DNA from: an uncultured Planctomycetaceae bacterium
Lineage (GTDB): Bacteria > Planctomycetota > Planctomycetia > Planctomycetales > Planctomycetaceae
Direction: 5' to 3'
Assembly: GCA_903871805.1 (NCBI GenBank)
Contig: CAIQIE010000197.1
Location: 1 to 36,433 of the forward strand
DNA length: 36,433 nucleotides
A program made the translations under genes and the position numbers. Of this stretch, positions 9,148 through 17,647 are shown in pieces (the first letter of the stretch is position 1; each line of letters starts with the position of its first letter). The notes under the pieces are model-generated. The model saw only the letters and a list, made by a program, of their open reading frames with translations, ran no database searches and was not told the DNA's origin.

Positions 9148-9344
9148 CGTTGTGCCTCGGCAACTTTCCCGTGTCCTCAACACCTGTATGCTGCCAACCC
9201 GCGACTCTGCTGATGAGCATTCTGTCGTTCCCGCTTCGTCCGAAACGGGATGACGACACACATCAGCAGGACTTGTCGTCTATTGGGTACAGATCCAGCG
9301 CAGATCGTACGGTATCCCCCCCTGCACCAACGGCATTACAACCG

Positions 9345-10526
9345 TCAGGCTGGATGCTGTGCTGTCGCCAGCATCAGGCCAACCTGACACGCAGTCAGGT
9401 ACTGCGGCACGTGCAGCCGCTCTTTCACTGTGTGAATGTCGTGCTGGCCACACCCCAGCGTGACTGCAGGAAATCCATGCGCGGCCATCCAGTTGGCGTC
9501 CAGTCCCCCGTCACAACTTTGGGCGATCGGCTTCAGGCCCAAAACTTCTGACGCCGCTTTGGCCGCCCGGACACAGGCACTGTCTGGATCCATACGAAAT
9601 GGCTCATATCGAATGTCTTCCGTAAACTGCAGTGAACCATACTGGCCCGCTGCATTCGTCAGACTGTCCGTCGCCGTTTCAAACGCATCTCTCCACGCCG
9701 CAACAATCTGCCGGCGAAAATCGCTGTCATGACTGCGGGCTTCCGCTTCAATCTCCAGAAGCGACATCACAACGTTCGTGGCATCACCCCCACGAAGAAT
9801 TCCCACGTTGCTGGCTCCACGACTTTTTCCCTTACGAATCAATCCATGCCAGCCCGTTTTTCTCAGCTGAGCAATCGCCAGAGCAGCCACCACACCCGCA
9901 TTCACTCCGTCTTCCGGATGCGCCCCGGCATGGCTGGCAATACCGTTGATCCGAATCGACAAATTGCTGGCTCCAACAGCCCCCACAATTAAACTGGACG
10001 GATCACGACTGTCCCAGTTGAAACACAGGGATGGCTTTCCAAGCTTTGATGCCGTCAGATAACGCGCACCACGCAGCCCAGTCTCCTCCTGGACCGTAAA
10101 CAACAGTGTCAATGGGGGATATTCCAGCCCCTGCGCTAACGTTTCAAGAATTGACGTCAGCACAACCGCACATCCAGCACGGTTATCGCCACCCAACGCA
10201 GTCGTCGGTAGCTTTGGACGAATCCAGTCACCCTCACGAATTGGCTGTGCTCCCACAGCAATCGGCACCGTGTCCATGTGCGCCATCAGCAGCCGTCGCG
10301 GTCCCTTTTTTGTCCCCTTCAGACGGATGATCAGATTGCCAGTTTCTCCCCCCACCGGACTTTTTCGATTTGCAAGGTCGAACGAAATCGCCGTCTCGGG
10401 AACCCCGGCTCGCTGCAGCTCTTCGCAGATCCACGACGCCACCGCACGCTCGCTGCCACTGCCACCCGGAATGGAAATCAAGTCCATCACTCGCCGAATG
10501 GCTTTTTCTTCGTTCAGCTGCATCAC
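9345..10526 (-). CDS. M20-family metallopeptidase (PepT-like)
   Basis: A co-catalytic zinc aminopeptidase-type enzyme, probably cytoplasmic, cleaving short peptides or deacylating amino acids. Metal ligands and catalytic residues are visible in order: H83 and D85 in AHMDTVP, bridging D114 in GGDNRAG, catalytic E147 and ligand E148 in QEETGL, D172 in NWDS, and His365 in HDIHTVKE near the C-terminus. The dimerisation/lid domain starts near residue 185 and carries the SHAGAHPEDG motif. The 393-aa length fits peptidase T-like members of M20. GTG at 10526 and ATG at 10523 are both possible; AGGAA upstream suits either. It lies 106 bp downstream of lysA on the same strand and may share its transcript. 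DapE also belongs to M20, but the PepT-type EETGLRGARYL block argues against desuccinylase activity. Confidence 0.88.
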   Translation of the reverse strand: MMQLNEEKAIRRVMDLISIPGGSGSERAVASWICEELQRAGVPETAISFDLANRKSPVGGETGNLIIRLKGTKKGPRRLLMAHMDTVPIAVGAQPIREGDWIRPKLPTTALGGDNRAGCAVVLTSILETLAQGLEYPPLTLLFTVQEETGLRGARYLTASKLGKPSLCFNWDSRDPSSLIVGAVGASNLSIRINGIASHAGAHPEDGVNAGVVAALAIAQLRKTGWHGLIRKGKSRGASNVGILRGGDATNVVMSLLEIEAEARSHDSDFRRQIVAAWRDAFETATDSLTNAAGQYGSLQFTEDIRYEPFRMDPDSACVRAAKAASEVLGLKPIAQSCDGGLDANWMAAHGFPAVTLGCGQHDIHTVKERLHVPQYLTACQVGLMLATAQHPA

Positions 10527-10632
10527 AAAACACGTTCCTGTTCAAACATCGTCCGAAACCGCGCGAAATGCTGTCAGCCAAAGACCACTGCCGGAGGCTG
10601 TCGCGGAAAATTAGGCACTCAGCACCCGCAGA

Positions 10633-11904
10633 TCAGGCCTGAACCCCACAGGCAAGTTCTGAAAAATCCAGCGTCGCAAAGTAATCATTATGCGTTTCAG
10701 CACGACGAATCATCCTGACCGTCCCGTCAGCACTCATCAATAACTCTGCACTACGCAGCTTTCCGTTGTACTGGAATCCCATCGCATGGCCATGGGCACC
10801 CGCGTCATGAATCACAAGCAGATCCCCACGATCTACGCGAGGCAGTGATCGCTGAATTGCGAACTTGTCATTGTTCTCACAAAGTGATCCAACAACGTCC
10901 ACTAACTGGTCGTGCGGTGCATTCTCTTTTCCCAGCACAGTAATGTGATGGTATGCGCCGTACATACCAGGCCGCATCAGGTTGGACATGCACGCATCAA
11001 CTCCCACATAGTCCCGATAGATGTTCTTATGATGCACGGCCGTGGTGACCAGGAACCCATGAGGCCCCGTGATCATTCGCCCATTTTCCATCAGAATCTT
11101 CATGGGATGCAAAGACGTTGAGCCAATCATTGATTCGTAAAGCCGACGAATATTGTCCCCCACAGCCCGCAAGTCCACAGGCTTGTGCTCGGGACGATAC
11201 GGGATCCCGATCCCACCGCCAAGATTCACAAACTCAATATGAATTCCCAGCTCGCTGTGCAGCCGCAATGCCAGATCAAATAACATGCGAGCTGTTTCAA
11301 CGAAAAAGTCACCGTTCAATTCGTTGGAGGCTACCATAGTGTGCAGCCCAAATCGCCGTACACCCAGGTCCCGAAGCCGACTGTACCCCTCGAACAACTG
11401 CGATTCTGTAAAACCGTACTTGGCCTCTTCCGGCTTCCCGATAATCACATTGCCCTCACGAGCCGATCCGGGGTTATACCGAAAGCACAATAATTCCGGT
11501 AAGCCAACGGTCTCCTTCAGATAGTCAATGTGCGTCAGATCATCGAGGTTAACTATGGCTCCCAGACTGATCGCCTTTTGGTATTCGTGAGTCAGGGTGT
11601 TGTTCGAGGTGAACATTAGATGCTCACCTGTCAATCCAACACGCTCTGACAGAATCAACTCTGGCAGGCTGGAGCAGTCCGCCCCGAGCCCCTCTTCCTT
11701 CGCAATTTTCACAATCCACGGATTCGGCAATGCTTTGACCGCAAAGTACTCGCGAAACCCAGGACACCACGAAAACGCCGAATTCAGATCACGACATGAC
11801 TGCCGAATTCCCGCTTCATCATACAGGTAAAACGGTGTCGGATAAGTTTCTGCAACTTTTCGAACAAAGGCTTCGTCAAATGGCAATGGCTTCTGCATGG
11901 TCAT
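10633..11904 (-). CDS. lysA: Diaminopimelate decarboxylase-type PLP enzyme
   Basis: Fold-type III PLP decarboxylase, expected to convert meso-diaminopimelate to L-lysine in the last step of the pathway. With the ATG at 11904 the protein is 423 aa, as in the family. The PLP lysine lies in YFAVKALPNP (about K57). The phosphate-binding glycines are in NLGGGIGIPY, the catalytic-Cys block is GSLCENNDKF, and the C-terminal signatures are AGAHGHAMGFQYNGKLR and RRAETHNDYF. The open frame extends upstream to 12063, but those residues show no homology-like pattern, so the shorter start is preferred; ATG 11898 is the alternative. CEN in place of the usual CES is a small deviation in the specificity motif, so a related D-amino-acid or carboxynorspermidine-type substrate cannot be excluded. 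The M20 peptidase gene follows on the same strand. Confidence 0.87.
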   Translation of the reverse strand: MTMQKPLPFDEAFVRKVAETYPTPFYLYDEAGIRQSCRDLNSAFSWCPGFREYFAVKALPNPWIVKIAKEEGLGADCSSLPELILSERVGLTGEHLMFTSNNTLTHEYQKAISLGAIVNLDDLTHIDYLKETVGLPELLCFRYNPGSAREGNVIIGKPEEAKYGFTESQLFEGYSRLRDLGVRRFGLHTMVASNELNGDFFVETARMLFDLALRLHSELGIHIEFVNLGGGIGIPYRPEHKPVDLRAVGDNIRRLYESMIGSTSLHPMKILMENGRMITGPHGFLVTTAVHHKNIYRDYVGVDACMSNLMRPGMYGAYHHITVLGKENAPHDQLVDVVGSLCENNDKFAIQRSLPRVDRGDLLVIHDAGAHGHAMGFQYNGKLRSAELLMSADGTVRMIRRAETHNDYFATLDFSELACGVQA

Positions 11905-12243
11905 TTTCAAATCTGAAAGACAACGAAATCCGTCAATATCCCCGTGTATACCGCAGCACGATTCTCTTTGAATCCACAATGCTGTCGCAGCGAGCAGCGT
12001 CTCTGTTACGCAAGTCTCGGTCGACAATCTCTCCAGTTTTGCGGGACCAGTGGCGGATTGCAACCCTCCCGACAGCGCACACCATTGGCAGGAATCCCAA
12101 ATCCGCCTGTCTGCGAAAATTCACATCAATATTCGGCCAATCAGGCCCCAAATACTCACAGTCTGCAGCGACCCCTCAGTTCCTGACAACCGCCTGCAAG
12201 TGACACAAATTTCCAACACCGTACGATGAGCGGCCAGGATCCC

Positions 12244-13485
12244 CTATTTCCCCTGCGAAATTCTTAACCGGGCGTCGGCAAAATCCAGCCAGTCGCAGAT
12301 GCTGTCCGCATCTCCATAGTCGACAATCACAGTCATTGTCGAGACCCCGGCCAGTGGCAGACTCAGAGGCTGCGGCTGGTCTTTGCCAGAAACCAGACGA
12401 TCAACAAGAACCTTGTCATCGCCCTGAATAATCAGACGCACGGCATGCGTCCCACCATCCTGGAATGCCACCTCATCATCGATTCCCACAATCGCGTCCA
12501 GACTCTCATACTTCTGGTCCAGGGCCCATGCAATTTCCGTCCTCGAGTGGACACATAGTCCCTTTGTGTATTCTTTTCCACGCAGTCGCAGTCGAGTCCT
12601 GCCCTGAATCGCCATGTCACGACGAGGACCAAAGAGCAGGGCCTGCTCTTCAGCACTGGCTAAACCCGATAACAAGCTGCCCTCCGGATCGACTCCCGAA
12701 AATACCTCTCGCAGGGCCGGAAGATCCGAAAGGTACGTCAGCCGACCAGCACTCAAGTCCACTCGCTGAAGCACCTTGATATCTCCGGTGATCGTTTTCC
12801 CCCAACTCATCAGAATTTCAAAGGTCTCGCCCGTCGCTGTTAACTTCTCTCCTGCCAGTACGTCGCCCGATTTGGTCAGCAGTTTCACCTTCGCCGCACC
12901 GGCTTTGTCTGCCACTGTGATCGCCTGGCCAAAAATGACGCCATAGACTCGCGGCAATGGAACCGGGACGGTCTCACCGTCCAGCAGAAACTCCAACTTC
13001 TCTGACGAGACTGTGCTGATGACGCCCGTCAGAAAATCAAGCCCCGTTCCGTCTCGCTTTGTCACAACCAACAGGTCTTTTTCCGTCTGTCGCGTTCGCA
13101 GCGTCTCCCACTGAGCACGCACGGCGGTGTCGTCTGGCTTCATTCGAATCGACTGCACAGCCTCTGCCGGCACACGCAGATCTCCCAACACAGAATGCAG
13201 CAGAGTCACTTCTCGGGCCGTTTTGGTGGCCCCGCTTCCACTGAATTCAGATCCACCTCGAAGCGATACTCTCTGTGCCTCTGCGGCAACATTTTCGCCT
13301 GCCTCCGAAAAGTCGAGCGACATTACGTCCGCGAGGGATACTTCCGTGTGGCGATTTCCGTCGCGAAGAATGACCGCGCTTTCCGTGACTGAACTGAGCG
13401 ATCCGCTTCGCGCACTTCCGTCCAAAAGAGAAACTTTTACATCCCCAGGCAGCACACACAATAACATCGCCAATATCAGGTTCAT
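12244..13485 (-). CDS. Secreted NPCBM-domain protein
   Basis: A 413-aa protein with a short hydrophobic N-terminus (MNLILAMLLCVLPGDVK), likely a signal peptide. Residues 15-280 are beta-rich and include repeated small-barrel-like segments (DGSARSGSL, RGGSEFSGS, SGDVLAGEKL), each resembling the others, as in planctomycete proteins built from several such units. Residues about 285-410 match the NPCBM/NEW2 jelly-roll: GKEYTKGLCVHSRTEIAW, FDAIVGIDDEV-like DAIVGIDDEVAFQDGG, and the terminal WLDFADARL. NPCBM domains bind carbohydrate and usually accompany glycosidases, but no catalytic domain is present here. The ATG at 13485 has GAGG at a suitable distance. It is the last gene of the minus-strand set that begins with rimO, with a 126-bp gap. 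A role in surface polysaccharide binding is inferred. Confidence 0.8.
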   Translation of the reverse strand: MNLILAMLLCVLPGDVKVSLLDGSARSGSLSSVTESAVILRDGNRHTEVSLADVMSLDFSEAGENVAAEAQRVSLRGGSEFSGSGATKTAREVTLLHSVLGDLRVPAEAVQSIRMKPDDTAVRAQWETLRTRQTEKDLLVVTKRDGTGLDFLTGVISTVSSEKLEFLLDGETVPVPLPRVYGVIFGQAITVADKAGAAKVKLLTKSGDVLAGEKLTATGETFEILMSWGKTITGDIKVLQRVDLSAGRLTYLSDLPALREVFSGVDPEGSLLSGLASAEEQALLFGPRRDMAIQGRTRLRLRGKEYTKGLCVHSRTEIAWALDQKYESLDAIVGIDDEVAFQDGGTHAVRLIIQGDDKVLVDRLVSGKDQPQPLSLPLAGVSTMTVIVDYGDADSICDWLDFADARLRISQGK

Positions 13486-13611
13486 GCCCTCGTCACTCCG
13501 TCCTCTTCAGGAACCCGCACTACCTGCCCCGCATGATCGTACCCACGGGCCGCTTCAGTTCCAGGTGATTCCGATGAACTTCACTTCACCAGGAACGCAT
13601 CCTGCCGAATG

Positions 13612-14706
13612 TCACTTTTTCTGTTCCGCAATGCGCCGAGTATAACGGCTGATTGCATCCAGAAAATTGGGTGGAAACTGTTGACGGATCAGTTCTTTTG
13701 CCTGAGTTTCCTGCTGTTTGTCAAGCATGCCCCAGGCTCCGTTTTCCGTCAGTTCTCTGCGTTCCGCGTCCCCTTTCCCCGCCGCTCCCTTAATCATACT
13801 CTGGCTGGCCGGAGAAGTATTTTGTATCCCCTGCTCCATTTGCCCCTGACCGTCAGACTGCCCGCTGCTTTGTTGCTGCTGCTGTTGTTGTTCTTCAAGA
13901 TTCTTTAACAGCTTATCAAGGGCAGCAATGACTTCTTCTTCCCGCTTCTGCACTGGCTCGCCAGACTTCCCAAGGTCCAGACGTCGCTGAACATCCGACA
14001 TCAATTGCGCCACCCGCGGCAAACCCTCAGCGGGCTTCGCTTCCTGCAGCATCATCCCCGCCACAAGTCGAAATCGCGGTGGCACATCCAGGGTATTATT
14101 CAGCAGCAGGGTCAGGTCGTCTGCTGCATCCGAGGCTCTTAATAACCTCAGTCGACTGCTCGCCCGGTAAAACAACAGCCCCGCCGGATCAATCACCTTG
14201 TCTGGTGATAATGAATCCAGCATCGCCAGCGATTCGTCATAATAACGGTGCTGGGCCAGCCAGCGGCCGTACCATAGCTGCACATGCTGACGAAAGAACG
14301 GCTCGTTACGAGGCCCCTCGAAATTCAGCTCCGGTCGTTCTGCACCGGTACGGCAACTGCCCATTAGTTTTCGCAGGTTATCGTCAGCAACGGCAAAGGA
14401 TTCAACCAAACGATCCAGTGTCTCCTCCGCTGTCATCGCGCTGACCTGAGTCTGGTCAGACCACAGCTGCAGAGCTTTCTCGGCAACCGATCTTTCTACC
14501 TGGCTTTGTGCTAGCCAGCCAATCAGCCGCTCGTTCACCACAGCGGGCGCAGTTCGTACAAATGCCGACGCAACTGGCCTCTGTGCAGCTTGCTTCTCGT
14601 CAGCCTGACTGAACACTGCCGATGCCCTGACCATTGTCATACTCCCCACAGGAGCCGACCGGGCGTCGGAAATCAACAGTGCCAAAGCAGCGAGAACAGC
14701 GATCAT
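13612..14706 (-). CDS. Secreted Gln-rich protein, unknown function, coupled to rimO
   Basis: A 364-aa protein with an N-terminal signal peptide (MIAVLAALALLISDARSAP). Residues 50-260 are alpha-helical and possibly TPR-like (FFRQHVQLWYGRWLAQHRYY, then VIDPAGLLFYRASSRLRLL). A low-complexity stretch of seven consecutive Gln near residue 275 is followed by Ser/Gly/Gln-rich linker. The tail has W-G-x-L ... R-x(2)-P-x(2)-F-x(3)-I-x(2)-Y spacing. From memory this tail occurs at the end of several planctomycete secreted proteins, some encoded near Bat/MoxR-type genes, but I cannot name the family. The start codon overlaps the rimO stop as ATGA, so translation is very probably coupled. The function is unknown and there is no obvious link to ribosome modification. 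Confidence 0.78.
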   Translation of the reverse strand: MIAVLAALALLISDARSAPVGSMTMVRASAVFSQADEKQAAQRPVASAFVRTAPAVVNERLIGWLAQSQVERSVAEKALQLWSDQTQVSAMTAEETLDRLVESFAVADDNLRKLMGSCRTGAERPELNFEGPRNEPFFRQHVQLWYGRWLAQHRYYDESLAMLDSLSPDKVIDPAGLLFYRASSRLRLLRASDAADDLTLLLNNTLDVPPRFRLVAGMMLQEAKPAEGLPRVAQLMSDVQRRLDLGKSGEPVQKREEEVIAALDKLLKNLEEQQQQQQQSSGQSDGQGQMEQGIQNTSPASQSMIKGAAGKGDAERRELTENGAWGMLDKQQETQAKELIRQQFPPNFLDAISRYTRRIAEQKK

Positions 14707-16151
14707 TCGTCTTCACCCATCTCGTCGTCTTCGTCATCCATGGACACCATTCCCACAAGATCATAGTCCTCGCGTTCCATGACCTCCACAGGCACAAGGT
14801 CGCCAGGCTGCAGTTCAGCCCCGGTGACTATGACGCTGGAATCAATCTCAGGCGCGTCCGCGAAACTTCGTCCTACATACACGCCCGGTTCCAGCTCTTC
14901 GTCAATCAGCACGTCCAGCTCATAGCCGATCATTCGCTCTGCGTGCTCAAAGGCAATGGTCTGCTGCATGGCCATTAATTCTTCACGCCGAGCCTCTTTG
15001 ACTTCCTCCGGCAAATGACCGTCCAGCTTTACTGCAGGAGTTCCCGGTTCCAGTGAATAGGTGAAGACGCCCATTCGCTCAAAACGGGTCTCTGCGACAA
15101 ACTTCTTCAGATCTTCAAACTGTGCGTCCGTTTCACCCGGAAATCCCGTGATAAAGGTGGTCCGCAAAACAACATTCGGAATGCGCTCCCGAAGCTTCTG
15201 CACCAGCTCTCGTGTCTGCTTTTCATCCACACGTCTCTGCATTCTTTTCAGAACCGCAGAATTGATGTGCTGAAGCGGCATGTCAAGGTACGGAAGGATC
15301 ACGGGTGAGTCCGCAATGACACTGATTAACTCATCTGAAAAGTTGACCGGATACAGATACATCAGTCGTATCCAGTCCAGTCCCTCCACCTTTTCCAGTT
15401 CTCGCAGCAAATGGGCAAGACGCACTTCGCCGTACAGGTCCATGCCGTAATAGGTCGTGTCCTGAGCAACAAGAATCAGCTCTCGCACCCCGTCTTCAAC
15501 AAGCTCCCGAGCCTCCGACAGAATCATTTCGACAGGCTTGGTCACATGCTTTCCACGCATCGAGGGAATCGAACAGAATGTGCAAGTGCGGTCACACCCC
15601 TCTGAAATCTTCAGATACGCATAATGCTGTGGCGTGATCCGCAGTCGGGACTGGTCGTTCAATGCACGAATAGGCGCCGGCCGGAACAATTCCCGCTGCT
15701 CACGACTTCCCCCAACCAGTCGCTCCGCGACCTTCGCAATTTCGTCCCGCCCAAACACTCCAACAACATGGTCAATGTCCGGCATCTGTTTCAGAAGCCC
15801 CCCGTCCTGCTCCAGACGCTCTGGCAGACAGCCTGCAACAATGACCCCTTTTGTTCCGCCCGCTTTTTTCAGATCCAGCATTTCCTGTATCACGGAACGC
15901 GACTCTGCCCGCGAACTTTCGATGAACCCGCAGGTATTCACAATAACAAAGTCCGCTCCCGCCGGATCCGACACCAACTCATAGCCGTCCTGCGCCAGTG
16001 AACCAAGCATCTTTTCGCTGTCCACCAGATTCTTGGGGCAGCCCAGACTTACAAAGGCATATGTGCCTTTCAGACGCCCAGCTGAAGGGGGCCCGCCGGA
16101 AACCAGTGGAAGTGAGCCAGACGATAAATCGATGATCGGAAGTGATGACAT
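14703..16151 (-). CDS. rimO: Ribosomal protein S12 (Asp) methylthiotransferase
   Basis: Radical-SAM enzyme adding a methylthio group to the conserved Asp of ribosomal protein S12. The UPF0004 domain supplies the auxiliary-cluster cysteines C38 (SLGCPKNLVDSE), C74 (VNTCGFI) and C108 (VAGCLPER). The radical-SAM triad is C186, C190 and C193 in SEGCDRTCTFC, followed by the RimO-type SIPSMRGKH. The C-terminal TRAM-like domain ends in a very acidic tail (MDDEDDEMGEDE). CPKNLVDSE and SIPSMRG favour RimO over MiaB or MtaB. About 25 N-terminal residues precede the family core, slightly longer than usual. The gene starts the coupled set with the secreted Gln-rich protein. Confidence 0.95.
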   Translation of the reverse strand: MSSLPIIDLSSGSLPLVSGGPPSAGRLKGTYAFVSLGCPKNLVDSEKMLGSLAQDGYELVSDPAGADFVIVNTCGFIESSRAESRSVIQEMLDLKKAGGTKGVIVAGCLPERLEQDGGLLKQMPDIDHVVGVFGRDEIAKVAERLVGGSREQRELFRPAPIRALNDQSRLRITPQHYAYLKISEGCDRTCTFCSIPSMRGKHVTKPVEMILSEARELVEDGVRELILVAQDTTYYGMDLYGEVRLAHLLRELEKVEGLDWIRLMYLYPVNFSDELISVIADSPVILPYLDMPLQHINSAVLKRMQRRVDEKQTRELVQKLRERIPNVVLRTTFITGFPGETDAQFEDLKKFVAETRFERMGVFTYSLEPGTPAVKLDGHLPEEVKEARREELMAMQQTIAFEHAERMIGYELDVLIDEELEPGVYVGRSFADAPEIDSSVIVTGAELQPGDLVPVEVMEREDYDLVGMVSMDDEDDEMGEDE

Positions 16152-16715
16152 TCTTTACGTGCTTTATCAATTAAGAAGACCGCTGTTCGCGGCTTGCACT
16201 CTTTATCGAGTGCTCGTTTTCGCGAAACAGCCCCTGCCTGAAGTTCTCGTTGACAACGACAGGACGCCACTGTTTACTCACTGCGTCACTTTAACCAGAC
16301 CCACGGTGACCATGACTGTCACCGCGACTCTGGCCCTGAAGATGGCATGACTGCGGGTACTGATCAACGCCTGCCCGGAACCGATACTGCCTGCGTCAGC
16401 AAGCTGTTCACCCATTCCGAGATACGCTGACAAAGATGTCAGAAAACGGCTATTCGCCAAAAGTCCATGCCCACCGCCCCAAAGTCTACCCTGAATCGCC
16501 GTTTCAGCCATACCCGGCCTGGAATTTTGCTCGGATTTCCCGGGATGCCCAACAAAGGCTTGCCGTCACCTATCCGGGCCCGCCCTATACCCAAAACCCT
16601 AAAAATAGCCAAAAACTGCGACTTTCAGGTCGTTTGCCGCGATCGACGGCCTGATGATCGTCGCCATCTCCCAATACACCCGGCTGAAATGCTTCCCGGT
16701 GCACCCCCAGACCCG
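16152..16715. other. 564-bp spacer upstream of rimO
   Basis: No supported gene. A minus-strand open frame at 16278-16511 and a plus-strand frame starting at 16467 lack ribosome binding sites and recognisable motifs. A small inverted repeat GGTGAC-N7-GTCACC lies at 16305-16323 and could be a regulator site for the minus-strand rimO transcript; this is speculative. Confidence 0.35.
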
Positions 16716-17240
16716 TCAGCCCGGGCTCATCGCCGGGAACGACGACTGATGCTCGTAATACCACCGAAACAGAATCAGAAACGCTGGCGAAAACTGATCC
16801 GGTTCCGCTGTGATCCAGGCGGAAATGTCCGGTATTGCCATCCAGCGAATCTCCGCAATCTCCTCTTCGTCCGGTTCCGGATCCACGGTCGCTGTTGTCC
16901 GATACAGTGTCGTGAATTCCCAGGATGTGGATTCGCATGCCGAAAATTTCTGCAGCCTTTGCAGCGACTTTGCCGGTACCTTTAACTCCTCCCAAAGTTC
17001 TCTCGGAGCCGTTTCGTCATACGTCTCGCCGGCACTCACATGCCCCGAACATGAGGAAGTCCAAACTCCGGGAAACTCCTCTTTCGTCTGCGTTCGCCGA
17101 TGAATCAGCATCTGCCCGTCGGAGCGAAACAGGAAGACATGGACAGCGCGATGCAGAGACTTCTCGCGATGCACCTCCGATCGTGGTGATTTTCGCAGGA
17201 CCTTATCGTTTATGTCCACAACGTCGAAATACTCTTCCAC
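16716..17240 (-). CDS. Nudix hydrolase (YfcD / IPP-isomerase-like)
   Basis: A 174-aa Nudix-fold protein of the YfcD/isopentenyl-diphosphate-isomerase-like group: N-terminal YFDVVDINDKVLRKSPRSEV, then HRAVHVFLF and LIHRRTQTKEEFPGVW, then the Nudix box beginning at G66. Box residues E72, R80, E81, E84 and E85 are present. The conserved Gly of the EExGU end is Lys (EELKV). The start is a GTG at 17240 supported by the upstream GGGGACAGG. YfcD-type enzymes hydrolyse nucleoside-diphosphate-linked compounds or act on unknown substrates, while IPP isomerase needs additional Cys and Glu residues that are not clearly placed here. No isoprenoid genes are nearby. I therefore call it a Nudix hydrolase of unknown substrate. 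Confidence 0.85.
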   Translation of the reverse strand: MEEYFDVVDINDKVLRKSPRSEVHREKSLHRAVHVFLFRSDGQMLIHRRTQTKEEFPGVWTSSCSGHVSAGETYDETAPRELWEELKVPAKSLQRLQKFSACESTSWEFTTLYRTTATVDPEPDEEEIAEIRWMAIPDISAWITAEPDQFSPAFLILFRWYYEHQSSFPAMSPG

Positions 17241-17647
17241 AACCTGTCCCCGTGCGTTTCAAACTCCACAACCTGGCGTCCTGCCCCAAAACCGAGCGAC
17301 TGTATCTTCGCCCCCGGTGCTCAGATCGCAAGTGTTCAAGGCAGACTCACTCACATCGAAAAGTTGCGAAGACTCACGATGCTCGGTCTGTCTGCGGCCG
17401 CACCGGACCGGGAACTCTCGCCGCGTTGCCTTCGATTGACTGCCATGCAGGCTCTGTCACTGTCACCTGACAGGACACAACACGCCCCGACGGATCACAT
17501 CCTGAAGAAATCCGCGAACCGCTGCCCCGCAGAAACGCCCGCAACCGACGTCGCGTTATCAGAGAAATACTTCCGAAGGACAAACTCGCAGCACTGATGT
17601 AGACACACTCTGCTGAAACGCTCCACCTCGGTGCTGACTGAACACGG
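17241..17647. other. Spacer between actin-like gene and Nudix gene
   Basis: Nothing convincing in about 400 bp: no hairpin with T-tract, no RNA gene and no frame with coding features. The open frames that cross it are extensions of shadow frames of the neighbouring genes. Confidence 0.4.

Noticed and set aside
17241..17647. Possible cobalamin-type riboswitch in the spacer before the Nudix gene
   Set aside because: The conserved B12-box sequence is absent on both strands.
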